Source: UMGS1975 sp959600905
GTDB taxonomy: Bacteria; Bacillota; Clostridia; Christensenellales; QAND01
Direction of reading: 5' to 3'
Assembly: GCA_959600905.1 (NCBI GenBank)
Contig: CAUGNO010000016.1
Coordinates: 1 to 18,851, forward strand
DNA: 18,851 nucleotides
Numbering within the stretch: position 1 is the stretch's first letter; the number at the start of each line of letters is the position of its first letter. Made by a program: the position numbers and the translations under genes. Below the pieces are notes generated by a model that was not told where the DNA came from, did no database searches, and saw only the letters and a list, made by a program, of their open reading frames with translations. Below are positions 7,303-13,570 of this stretch, one piece after another.

Positions 7303-7701
7303 ATGGTGAAAAGCCAGATACATGCGGAGATCCATGCAGATTTGGCTGCGGTATGGGCGCTTGTAACGGACGTTTCCAGGGCGGGCTGGCGGTCCGATGT
7401 AAAGAAAATCGAAGTGGTGCAGGCGGGCAGCCAGTTTATCGAATATGCTAAGGACGGCACGGCGACGGCCTTTACCGTTACGGCCAAGCATCCCTATAAG
7501 CGGTACGAATTTACCATGGAAAACAAAAACCTATCCGGCCGGTGGACGGGGCGCTTTGCACAGGCGGGCGGGCATACGCAGGTCGTATTTACAGAATATA
7601 TCACGGTGAAAAAAATTTGGATGCGGCCGTTTGCCAAGCGGTATCTAAAAAAACAGCAGGCACGGTATATTGAGGATATGAAGCGGGCGCTGGGCGTATA
7701 A
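7303..7701 (+). CDS. SRPBCC-fold protein (polyketide cyclase/dehydrase-like)
   Basis: 132 residues from the ATG at 7303, chosen because AAGGAGG lies eight bases upstream; the open frame extends to a TTG at 7264 but nothing supports it. The opening IHAEIHADLAAVWALVTDV, a middle strand set, and the C-terminal helix (RPFAKRYLKKQQARYIEDMKRAL) match the START/Bet v1-like SRPBCC fold, a hydrophobic-ligand binding cavity. The protein is cytosolic, with no signal peptide. Members range from aromatase/cyclases to uncharacterised lipid-binding proteins, so no substrate can be given. The next gene starts 18 bases after the stop with its own ribosome site, so the two probably share a transcript. Confidence 0.75.
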   Translation: MVKSQIHAEIHADLAAVWALVTDVSRAGWRSDVKKIEVVQAGSQFIEYAKDGTATAFTVTAKHPYKRYEFTMENKNLSGRWTGRFAQAGGHTQVVFTEYITVKKIWMRPFAKRYLKKQQARYIEDMKRALGV

Positions 7702-7719
7702 AAGGAAAGGGAACGCCGG

Positions 7720-8604
7720 ATGAGAATTTTGGAGATTACAACGCGGAAAAAACGGCATTTGCCGCTGCTGCTGTTGGCTGACGAGCAGGAGAGCATGGTG
7801 GACATGTACCTGGACAGGGGCCGCGTGTTTGTTTTGGAGGAGGACGGCGTAAAGGCGCAGGCGGTGGTCACGGACGAAGGCGGCGGCATATACGAACTGA
7901 AAAACCTGGCGGTAATGCCGGCGCACCAGGGGAAGGGCTATGGCCGTATGATGGTGGACTGGCTGTTTTTCCACCTGCCGCGGCTCAATGCCCTCATAGT
8001 AGGCACGGGGGAAAGCCCGGCTACGCTGGGGTTTTACAAGCGGTGCGGGTTTCGGCCCTTTGGCCGCAGGAAAAATTTTTTTATCGACCATTACAACCAC
8101 CCCATTGTGGACGGCGGGGTGGTGCTGCGCGATATGATCCTTTTGCGCCGAGACAACACGGAGACGGCGCACAATATAGAAGAGAAGAGGAGACGTACAA
8201 TGGCGGAATTGGGGATGGTGGGGCTGGGTCATGTGGCCATCTATGTGAAGGATGTGGCGCGGTCCAAGGCATTTTACAGCGATGTGCTGGGGTTTGAAGA
8301 GCTGTGGTATGTAAAGCATGAAAACACGGGCTCGCAGCTGCAATTCATGCAGCAAAAGGGGGTTATCTTGGAGCTGGTGCAAAAGGGAAGCGGGCAAAAG
8401 CAGCGCGACGGGGTGGACGGCACCATCAACCACCTGTGCATGCAGGTACAGGACATCGAGGCGGCCAAGGCAGCCCTGGAGGCGGCGGGCGTCGTATTTG
8501 AAAACGAAATACAGCTGGACCCGGACCTGTATCCAAACGGGGAAAAGAGCGCGCGGTTCCGCGGGCCGGACGGGGAGATGCTGCAAATCGAGCAGATTTT
8601 GTAG
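7720..8604 (+). CDS. GNAT acetyltransferase fused in frame to a glyoxalase/VOC domain
   Basis: 294 residues in one uninterrupted frame. Residues 1 to about 147 form a GNAT N-acetyltransferase, with the acetyl-CoA loop in LAVMPAHQGKGYGRMMV (64-79) and the later GFYKRCGF motif. Residues 161-294 form a complete vicinal-oxygen-chelate (glyoxalase-like) domain with the four expected metal ligands: His171 (GHVAIYV), Glu218 (LELV), His238 (NHLCMQV) and Glu291 (LQIEQI). Between them lies a charged linker. Its DNA contains GAGAAGAGGAG ending seven bases before an in-frame ATG at 8200, so the VOC part could also be made alone. The GNAT domain ends where free-standing relatives normally stop, so the fusion probably arose by loss of a stop codon. 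Substrates are unknown. It follows the SRPBCC gene by 18 bases and ends at a strong terminator. Confidence 0.82.
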   Translation: MRILEITTRKKRHLPLLLLADEQESMVDMYLDRGRVFVLEEDGVKAQAVVTDEGGGIYELKNLAVMPAHQGKGYGRMMVDWLFFHLPRLNALIVGTGESPATLGFYKRCGFRPFGRRKNFFIDHYNHPIVDGGVVLRDMILLRRDNTETAHNIEEKRRRTMAELGMVGLGHVAIYVKDVARSKAFYSDVLGFEELWYVKHENTGSQLQFMQQKGVILELVQKGSGQKQRDGVDGTINHLCMQVQDIEAAKAALEAAGVVFENEIQLDPDLYPNGEKSARFRGPDGEMLQIEQIL

Positions 8605-8616
8605 ACAGAAGAGCGC

Positions 8617-8654
8617 AAAAGGGCGGCTTTTATGAAAGCCGCCCTTTTGTTTTG
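8617..8654 (+). terminator. Intrinsic terminator after the GNAT-VOC gene
   Basis: A perfect 14-bp stem AAAAGGGCGGCTTT/AAAGCCGCCCTTTT (8617-8630 with 8635-8648) with loop TATG, then GTTTTG. The paired A and T runs may allow some function on both strands. Confidence 0.9.
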
Positions 8655-8683
8655 CCAAAATTGGGAGAGACTAAACGTAGGGA

Positions 8684-8748
8684 TTAACCATTCCTTAACC
8701 AAAGCTTTAACAGAGCATAACCAAGCCGAAAAGCGAAATCCCTATAAT
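8684..8748 (+). promoter_or_regulatory. Four-repeat Pho box and -10 of the pstCAB-phoU operon
   Basis: TTAACC (8684), TTAACC (8695), TTTAAC (8706) and ATAACC (8717) start exactly 11 bp apart, the spacing of Gram-positive PhoP-binding repeats. TATAAT follows at 8743-8748, 20 bp after the last repeat, and no proper -35 is present. This matches PhoP-activated promoters, where the activator stands in for the -35. Predicted transcription starts near 8755. Confidence 0.88.
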
Positions 8749-8754
8749 GGGGGC

Positions 8755-9657
8755 ATGAAAAAAATGTTGAAACGAAAGAGCAATAAACCGGTGGATGCAC
8801 GCACCGCAGGCGAGCGCATATTTGAAGGGGGCTTTTTTTTATGCGCGAGCGTGTCGATTCTGGCGGTCGCCCTGATTATGATCTTCATCTTTATCAAGGG
8901 CGTGCCGGCGCTGTCGCAAATCGGGGTGTTTAAGTTCATCTTCGGGACGGTATGGAAGCCGACCTCCATGCAGTTTGGGCTGGCTCCGATGATTGTAACG
9001 TCGCTGATTACGGCGGTGATCAGCGCGGTGGTAGGGTCTGTCATCGGCATTTTGACGGCCTGCTATATGACGGACCTGGCAGGCAAGCGCGGGCAGCGCA
9101 TCCTGCGGCCCTGCATCGACCTTTTGGCGGGCATCCCGTCGGTGGTGTACGGGTTTTTCGGGCTGGTGCTGCTGGTGCCGTTCATCCGCTCCTCCATCGG
9201 GGGCAACGGGCTTTCGATGCTGGCGGCGATCATCATCCTTTCCATCATGATACTGCCGACAGTCATCACCATCACGATGGACGCAATCAACGCTGTGCCG
9301 CACGAATACCGTGAAGGGGCGCTGGCGCTGGGCGCCACGCCGATGCACACGCTGTTTTCCGTAGTGCTGCCGGCGGCCAAAAAGACGATTTTGGCCGGCG
9401 TGGTGCTGGGCATGGGCCGCGCCATCGGGGAGACGATGGCAGTCATGCTGGTATCCGGCAACCGGCCGACAATGCCCGGCTCGGTGCTGGACCCCATCCG
9501 GACGATGACGAGCAACATCGCGCTGGAAATGAGCTATGCCAGCGGCCTGCACCAGGAAGCGCTGTTTGCCACCGGGGTGATCCTGTTTATATTCATCATG
9601 GCGATCAACCTGGGGCTTAGGATGCTGACCCGGCAGAAAAAGGAGAAGGCAGGATGA
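8755..9657 (+). CDS. pstC: Phosphate ABC transporter permease PstC
   Basis: 300 residues; a six-helix inner-membrane permease of the Pst importer. The first helix is near residues 22-47. The EAA-loop region reads EYREGALALGATPMHTLFSVVLPAA, as in PstC/PstA permeases; this cytoplasmic loop contacts the ATPase. It forms a heterodimer with PstA. Start choice is unusual: the ATG at 8755 lies only seven bases after the -10 TATAAT, about where transcription should begin, and a second in-frame ATG lies at 8764 (residue 4). A GGGGG stretch at 8749-8753 precedes both, but there is no normal ribosome site. A frame extension to 8632 is rejected because it runs through the upstream terminator. The stop overlaps the pstA start (ATGA). 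First gene of pstC-pstA-pstB-phoU. Confidence 0.93.
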   Translation: MKKMLKRKSNKPVDARTAGERIFEGGFFLCASVSILAVALIMIFIFIKGVPALSQIGVFKFIFGTVWKPTSMQFGLAPMIVTSLITAVISAVVGSVIGILTACYMTDLAGKRGQRILRPCIDLLAGIPSVVYGFFGLVLLVPFIRSSIGGNGLSMLAAIIILSIMILPTVITITMDAINAVPHEYREGALALGATPMHTLFSVVLPAAKKTILAGVVLGMGRAIGETMAVMLVSGNRPTMPGSVLDPIRTMTSNIALEMSYASGLHQEALFATGVILFIFIMAINLGLRMLTRQKKEKAG

Positions 9658-10502
9658 AAAACAAGAGAAAAGCAAAGGATCTGCTGCTAAAGATCGCCAT
9701 CTATTTCTGCGCTGCCTTGGTTCTGTGCGCGCTGGTGGGCATCATTGGCTATATCCTGATAGAGGGCATCCCGCATTTGAGCTGGGATATGTTTACCACG
9801 GAATATAAGCCGGGCATCGGGCTGTATGGCATCAAGACGATGATCGTATCCACCCTGCTGCTGGTAGTAACGACCCTGGTCATCGTAACGCCCATCGGCA
9901 TCTGCGCGGCGATTTACCTCAACGAATACGCCAAAAGGGGACGGATGCTCAACCTCATCCGCTTTGCGACCGAAAGCCTGGCGGGCATCCCAAGCATTTT
10001 ATACGGCCTGTTCGGCTATGCGATGTTCGTGGTGTTTTTCGGCCTGAAATACAGCATATTATCCGGCGCGCTGACGCTGGCGGTGATGTGCCTGCCGGTG
10101 GTAGTGCGCAATACAGAGGAGGCGCTCTCCAGCGTACCGGACAGCTACCGCGAAGGCTCTTTGGCGCTGGGCGCCGGCAAGCTGCGCACCATTGTCAAGG
10201 TGGTGCTGCCCAATGCGATGAATGGGATATTGACCTCTGTGATTTTGTCCATCGGGCGCATCGTCGGCGAAACGGCGGCCATCATCTACACGATGGGCTC
10301 GTCCGTTTCCATGCCGGACGGCATTATGAGCGCTGGGCGCTCGCTGTCGGTACACCTGTACTTTTTGGCCAAGGAAGGCATTTCCTTTGACTCGGCCTTT
10401 GCCGTGGCGGTGGTGCTGGTGGTGGTGGTTGCCGTCATCAACCAGCTGGCGACCCTGGCGGCCAAACTGTTTAGCAACAAAGCAAAAGGAGGCAAAGCAT
10501 GA
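9654..10502 (+). CDS. pstA: Phosphate ABC transporter permease PstA
   Basis: 282 residues; the second membrane permease of the phosphate importer, with about six membrane helices starting near residue 14. The region FATESLAGIPSILYGLFGYA and the EAA loop SYREGSLALGAGKLRTIVKVVLPNA are typical of PstA. It overlaps pstC by four bases (ATGA), with AAAAGGAGAAGG upstream, and overlaps pstB the same way downstream, so translation of the three genes is coupled and subunit ratios are kept close. Nothing odd is seen. Confidence 0.95.
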   Translation: MKNKRKAKDLLLKIAIYFCAALVLCALVGIIGYILIEGIPHLSWDMFTTEYKPGIGLYGIKTMIVSTLLLVVTTLVIVTPIGICAAIYLNEYAKRGRMLNLIRFATESLAGIPSILYGLFGYAMFVVFFGLKYSILSGALTLAVMCLPVVVRNTEEALSSVPDSYREGSLALGAGKLRTIVKVVLPNAMNGILTSVILSIGRIVGETAAIIYTMGSSVSMPDGIMSAGRSLSVHLYFLAKEGISFDSAFAVAVVLVVVVAVINQLATLAAKLFSNKAKGGKA

Positions 10503-11263
10503 ACCCGGTGGAAAACCCCATCCTTCAGGCAAAGCACCTGAACCTATATTATGGAGAAAAGCAAGCGTTAAAGGATATCAACATCGATATACCGCATAAC
10601 GAGATCACAGCGCTGATCGGCCCTTCGGGCTGTGGCAAATCGACCTTTTTGCGCACGCTGAACCGCATGAACGACCTGATCGAGGGCGTAAAGATAGAAG
10701 GGGAAATCCTCTTTGAGGGCAAGGACGCCTACCGGGCGTACGACGTGGCGCAGCTGAGAAAGCGCATCGGTATGGTGTTCCAAAAGCCCAACCCCTTTCC
10801 CATGTCCATCTATGACAACATTGCCTACGGCCCGCGCACGCACGGCATCAAAAAGCGCGCGGAGCTGGATGAAATCGTGGAGAGGAGCCTAAAGGGCGCG
10901 GCCCTGTGGGACGAGGTACACGACAGGCTGAAAACCAGCGCCATGGGCCTTTCCGGTGGCCAGCAGCAAAGGCTGTGCATCGCCCGTCTGCTGGCGGTGG
11001 AGCCGGAGGTGCTGCTGATGGATGAGCCCACCAGCGCGCTGGACCCCATCTCTACCTCGCGCATTGAGGATTTGATGGGCGAGCTCAAGGAAAAATACAC
11101 CATCGTCATCGTCACGCATAACATGCAGCAGGCAGGCCGTATTTCGGATAAGACGGCGTTTTTCCTGCACGGGGAAATCGTGGAATACGATACCACGGAC
11201 CAGATCTTTTCCAAGCCCGCAGACAAGCGGACGGAAGACTATATCACCGGCCGTTTCGGCTGA
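10499..11263 (+). CDS. pstB: Phosphate ABC transporter ATP-binding protein PstB
   Basis: 254 residues; the cytoplasmic ATPase that powers phosphate import through PstCA. Walker A is GPSGCGKST (41-49), the ABC signature is LSGGQQQR (from 151), and Walker B is LLMDEP with Asp175 and catalytic Glu176. A switch His follows in IVIVTHNMQQA. The stretch RTLNRMNDLI just after Walker A, and MSIYDNIAYGPR, mark PstB within the ABC family. The length is normal. The start overlaps the pstA stop (ATGA) with AAAGGAGG upstream. The phoU gene follows after 22 bases. Confidence 0.97.
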   Translation: MNPVENPILQAKHLNLYYGEKQALKDINIDIPHNEITALIGPSGCGKSTFLRTLNRMNDLIEGVKIEGEILFEGKDAYRAYDVAQLRKRIGMVFQKPNPFPMSIYDNIAYGPRTHGIKKRAELDEIVERSLKGAALWDEVHDRLKTSAMGLSGGQQQRLCIARLLAVEPEVLLMDEPTSALDPISTSRIEDLMGELKEKYTIVIVTHNMQQAGRISDKTAFFLHGEIVEYDTTDQIFSKPADKRTEDYITGRFG

Positions 11264-11285
11264 TGCGAAGGGAGCGTATATACCC

Positions 11286-11957
11286 ATGCCACCGAGAGAA
11301 CGATTTGACAAAGAGCTGTCCGGCCTAACGGCGGATTTGATGGATATGGCGTCGATGGTAAACGGCGTGATCCGCAAGACCAGCGAGGCGCTGGAGGAAA
11401 ATAATATGAAGCAGGCGCACCGCATCCAGGAGGGCGATGTGGTCATCAACCGCTTTGAGCGGCACATCGAGCAGACCTGCCTGTCGCTCATCAAGCGGGA
11501 AAGCCCGATTGCCAGCGACCTGCGGCTCATTACCGCGGCGCTGAAGATCATCACGGACCTGGAACGCGCAGCCGACCAATGCGCGGATATCTGCGAGATC
11601 ATCGAGCGCAGCGGCACGGCGCCGCATTTGGAGCCGTCCGAATTGCTGCTGCCGATGATGTCTTTGGCAGAGGAGCAGTTTGCCAATGCGCTGAGCGCTT
11701 ATTTTGATGAGGATAAGGAACGGGCACAGGCAGTGATGAAGGGCGACGAGCCCGTCAATGCGATGTTTACCAAATGCGTCAACGGCGTGGCCAAGGTCAT
11801 CAGCGACCAGCCGACCGACGCCATGGCGGCCGTGGATACCATGATGATCGCCAAATACATTGAGCGCATCGGGGACCATGCCACCAACATTGCGGAATGG
11901 GCGATGTACCTGGCCACCGGCCGGCACCCCAAGGAAGCGCTGCTGGATGAAAACTGA
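11286..11957 (+). CDS. phoU: Phosphate signalling regulator PhoU
   Basis: 223 residues, all helical, made of two PhoU-type three-helix repeats (about 8-105 and 118-210). Family marks include RFERHIEQTCLSLIKRESPIASDLR in repeat 1 and KYIERIGDHATNIAEW in repeat 2; their E/D-rich metal-binding motifs appear as DLERAADQCADI and IERIGDHATNI. PhoU is a peripheral cytoplasmic protein that restrains phosphate uptake and helps keep the PhoR kinase off when phosphate is plentiful. A GAAGGGAG ribosome site lies upstream. It is the last gene of the pst operon; a strong terminator follows. Confidence 0.95.
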   Translation: MPPRERFDKELSGLTADLMDMASMVNGVIRKTSEALEENNMKQAHRIQEGDVVINRFERHIEQTCLSLIKRESPIASDLRLITAALKIITDLERAADQCADICEIIERSGTAPHLEPSELLLPMMSLAEEQFANALSAYFDEDKERAQAVMKGDEPVNAMFTKCVNGVAKVISDQPTDAMAAVDTMMIAKYIERIGDHATNIAEWAMYLATGRHPKEALLDEN

Positions 11958-11965
11958 ACAAAGGC

Positions 11966-11998
11966 AAATGTGCCGCCCTCTTGGCGGCACATTTTTTT
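11966..11998 (+). terminator. Intrinsic terminator after phoU
   Basis: A perfect 12-bp stem AAATGTGCCGCC/GGCGGCACATTT (11966-11977 with 11983-11994) continues into seven T in all. It ends the pstCAB-phoU operon. Confidence 0.95.
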
Positions 11999-12031
11999 GC
12001 TATGCTTCATTTTTAGAAAGGAGCGAAACGG

Positions 12032-12670
12032 ATGGAGACGGAGCAGGGGCGAGTGGCTGTCCACGAAAAGCAGCTGACGCAGGCGGATTTTGTGGAGTGG
12101 CTGTATGCCACGCTGTGGGCGGGCCCGGGCAAGGGATTTCTGCTGGTTCTGGCAGTATGTTTGGGCCTGATCTTGGTGTTGGCGGCGCTGTCGGTTTGGG
12201 CGGAATTGGGCCTGTCGTGGCGGCAGCTGTGGCCGGCGGGGCTGTGCGTGCTGGCGGCGGTTGTGTTTGCTGTTTGCATGCCGCGCTGGATCGGCAGGCT
12301 ACGTTACCGGCAGTTTTTGACTATGTCCCAGGCCCAGGGCACAGTTTCCAGGCGCATGGTGTTTTACCCGCAGTATTTGGAGATTGAGGCCAATGGCGTG
12401 GTGCAGGGGCGGTATTGGTATGCGGATATAAAAAAAGTGATAAAGACCAAGCGCCTGGTGCTTTTGAAATTTGCCAACCAGGTATATTGTGCAGTACGGC
12501 GCGACGGATTTTCCCAGGGCTGCTGGGCGCTGTGTGCAAGCAGAACGGCGCACCGCGCTGAACGCTTAGCCCATCGGTTGCACGGCGTTTGCCGCGCTGG
12601 TATGATAAGGGCGGAAAAGGAGAGGTGGTGTGCCTTGAGGCGCTGCATTGTCGTGTCTGGAATTGTCTGA
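12032..12670 (+). CDS. YcxB-like membrane protein, C-terminus doubtful
   Basis: The open frame encodes 212 residues. Two membrane helices (about 34-57 and 66-90) are followed by a cytoplasmic YcxB-like region (about 98-165: FYPQYLEIEANGVVQGRYWYADIKKVIKTKRLVLL). AAAGGAG lies nine bases before the ATG. The last 50 residues do not look like the family: they are Arg-, Cys- and Ala-rich, and this stretch overlaps a good promoter and a second ribosome site for the next unit. YcxB-like proteins usually stop soon after the D-x-F-x-x-G turn, seen here at DGFSQG. A one-base frame change near 12505-12515 would give the ending LLGAVCKQNGAPR and a stop at 12559-12561. The gene may therefore really end near 12561, with either a sequencing error or a genuine frameshift. 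Function unknown. Confidence 0.6.
   Translation: METEQGRVAVHEKQLTQADFVEWLYATLWAGPGKGFLLVLAVCLGLILVLAALSVWAELGLSWRQLWPAGLCVLAAVVFAVCMPRWIGRLRYRQFLTMSQAQGTVSRRMVFYPQYLEIEANGVVQGRYWYADIKKVIKTKRLVLLKFANQVYCAVRRDGFSQGCWALCASRTAHRAERLAHRLHGVCRAGMIRAEKERWCALRRCIVVSGIV
12578..12606 (+). promoter_or_regulatory. Promoter of the Vat-like acetyltransferase unit
   Basis: TTGCAC (12578-12583), a 17-bp spacer and TATGAT (12601-12606). The predicted start near 12613 lies just before a strong ribosome site (AAAGGAG from 12616), which serves the candidate leader peptide. It sits inside the doubtful tail of the upstream frame. Confidence 0.65.
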
Positions 12671-12702
12671 TAAAACATTTTTCCAGAAGGGAAGGGTTAT
12701 GA
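12628..12702 (+). CDS. Candidate 24-codon leader peptide before the Vat-like gene
   Basis: A short frame starts with GTG at 12628, five bases after AAAAGGAG, and ends with TGA at 12700-12702. The stop overlaps the acetyltransferase start (ATGA at 12699-12702). The peptide begins MCLEALHCRVW and ends HFSRREGL. The frame spans a 7-bp hairpin. This layout resembles translational-attenuation or coupling leaders known upstream of inducible cat and erm resistance genes. No homology is claimed, and the frame is short enough to be chance. Confidence 0.4.
   Translation: MCLEALHCRVWNCLIKHFSRREGL
12656..12687 (+). promoter_or_regulatory. Hairpin abutting the Vat-like gene's ribosome site
   Basis: TCTGGAA (12656-12662) pairs perfectly with TTCCAGA (12681-12687) across an 18-base loop. 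The downstream arm ends on the first base of the purine-rich ribosome site (AAGGGAAGGG, 12687-12696). A ribosome crossing the leader frame would have to melt it. Confidence 0.45.
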
Positions 12703-13349
12703 TGATTCCAGAAACCAAGCTGTATCCCCGTACGGGGGATACCCATACCATTTATTTGCAGCATGCGGTGACAAGCCCCCAGATCAAGGTGGGGGCATAC
12801 ACGATGTACCATGAGTTTGCATATGACCCCAGGCTGTTTGAGACAAACAACGTACTGTACCAATACCCCATCAACCGAGACAGGCTGATCATCGGCAAAT
12901 TCTGTTCGATTGCCAGCGGCGTGCGCTTTTTATTCAACAGCGCAAACCATGCGCTGGGGTCGCTGTCCACCTATCCGTTTCCGCTGTTTTTTGAGCAGTG
13001 GAATCTGCCCCCTAGCCGGGTGACCCAGGCTTGGGACAACAGGGGAGACATTGTGGTGGGCAACGATGTATGGATCGGCTACCAGGCGGTGGTGCTTTCC
13101 GGTGTAAAGATCGGGGACGGCGCCATCATCGGTGCCCGCGCGGTGGTTACAAAGGATGTGCCGCCGTACACCATTGTAGGCGGCGTGCCCGCGGGGCCCA
13201 TCCGAAAGCGGTTTGACGACGATACGATCCGCCGGTTACAGGCCGTGCGCTGGTGGGATTGGGAGCCGGAGCGCATTAGGCGCCATATCGGCGCCTTGAC
13301 AGCCGGCCGTATCAGCGAGTTGGAAGATGAAGCTCTGCACCGCATCTAA
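12699..13349 (+). CDS. Vat/CatB-like xenobiotic O-acetyltransferase (hexapeptide repeat)
   Basis: 216 residues from the ATG at 12699; a second ATG at 12702 is equally possible, and both follow AAGGGAAGGG. The protein has the left-handed beta-helix plan of the XAT family. The N-terminal block includes VGAYTMYHEF and IGKFCSIASGVRFLFN. His84 in NHALGSLSTYPF corresponds to the catalytic His of Vat and CatB enzymes. Hexapeptide repeats IVVGNDVWIGYQAVVLSGVK and IGDGAIIGARAVVTKDV come next, then the PYTIVGGVPAGPIRKRF turn and a C-terminal helical region (WWDWEPERI). The family acetylates streptogramin A or chloramphenicol hydroxyls with acetyl-CoA, but many chromosomal members are untested. Length matches Vat proteins. 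It is the end of a small unit with its own promoter and leader. Confidence 0.85.
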   Translation: MMIPETKLYPRTGDTHTIYLQHAVTSPQIKVGAYTMYHEFAYDPRLFETNNVLYQYPINRDRLIIGKFCSIASGVRFLFNSANHALGSLSTYPFPLFFEQWNLPPSRVTQAWDNRGDIVVGNDVWIGYQAVVLSGVKIGDGAIIGARAVVTKDVPPYTIVGGVPAGPIRKRFDDDTIRRLQAVRWWDWEPERIRRHIGALTAGRISELEDEALHRI

Positions 13350-13353
13350 AATC

Positions 13354-13386
13354 AGCGCCCGCCTTTGTGCGGGCGCTTTGCATTTG
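13354..13386 (+). terminator. Intrinsic terminator after the Vat-like gene
   Basis: GCGCCCGC/GCGGGCGC (13355-13362 with 13369-13376), 6-base loop, followed by the weak tail TTTGCATTT. Confidence 0.7.
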
Positions 13387-13467
13387 CAAAGAAAATGCAC
13401 CGGCCAATACAGGCAGGTGGAAAATGGCAAAGAATGGCCGCTTGTGCAGGTTTTTCACAATTTTATC

Positions 13468-13495
13468 TTGATTTTTTACGCTTGTAGGATACAAT
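13468..13495 (+). promoter_or_regulatory. Promoter of the pgk-tpiA-gpmI operon
   Basis: TTGATT (13468-13473), a 16-bp spacer and TACAAT (13490-13495) lie in a locally AT-rich stretch. Transcription should start near 13502, giving a leader of about 70 bases. Confidence 0.65.
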
Positions 13496-13502
13496 GGTTA
13501 AA

Positions 13503-13522
13503 GGGGAAAAATGCTGTTTTCC
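13503..13522 (+). promoter_or_regulatory. 5'-end stem-loop of the pgk mRNA leader
   Basis: GGGAAAA (13503-13509) pairs perfectly with TTTTCCC (13516-13522) across six bases, beginning at the predicted first base of the transcript. Without a U-run directly after it, a stabilising 5' stem is more likely than a terminator. Confidence 0.45.
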
Positions 13523-13570
13523 CGTTTGTTTCTCATTTCATTTGAAAATCTTTAGAAGGAGTGTGTATCC

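Noticed and set aside
7645..8658. A 337-codon open frame on the minus strand opposite the GNAT-VOC gene
   Set aside because: It crosses the terminator, has His/Gln/Arg-rich sequence with no family resemblance, and mirrors a well-supported gene; it is a composition artefact.
8632..8754. Longer N-terminus for PstC starting at ATG 8632
   Set aside because: The extension would include the terminator stem and the Pho boxes; PstC proteins begin near the first membrane helix.
8826..8842. Eight-T run in early pstC as a slippage or frameshift site
   Set aside because: The frame is intact across it and downstream PstC is complete; the run encodes Phe-Phe-Leu in a membrane helix.
8839..9675. A 278-codon minus-strand frame opposite pstC
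   Set aside because: Extremely His/Arg/Gln-rich, antisense to hydrophobic helices; no start signal.
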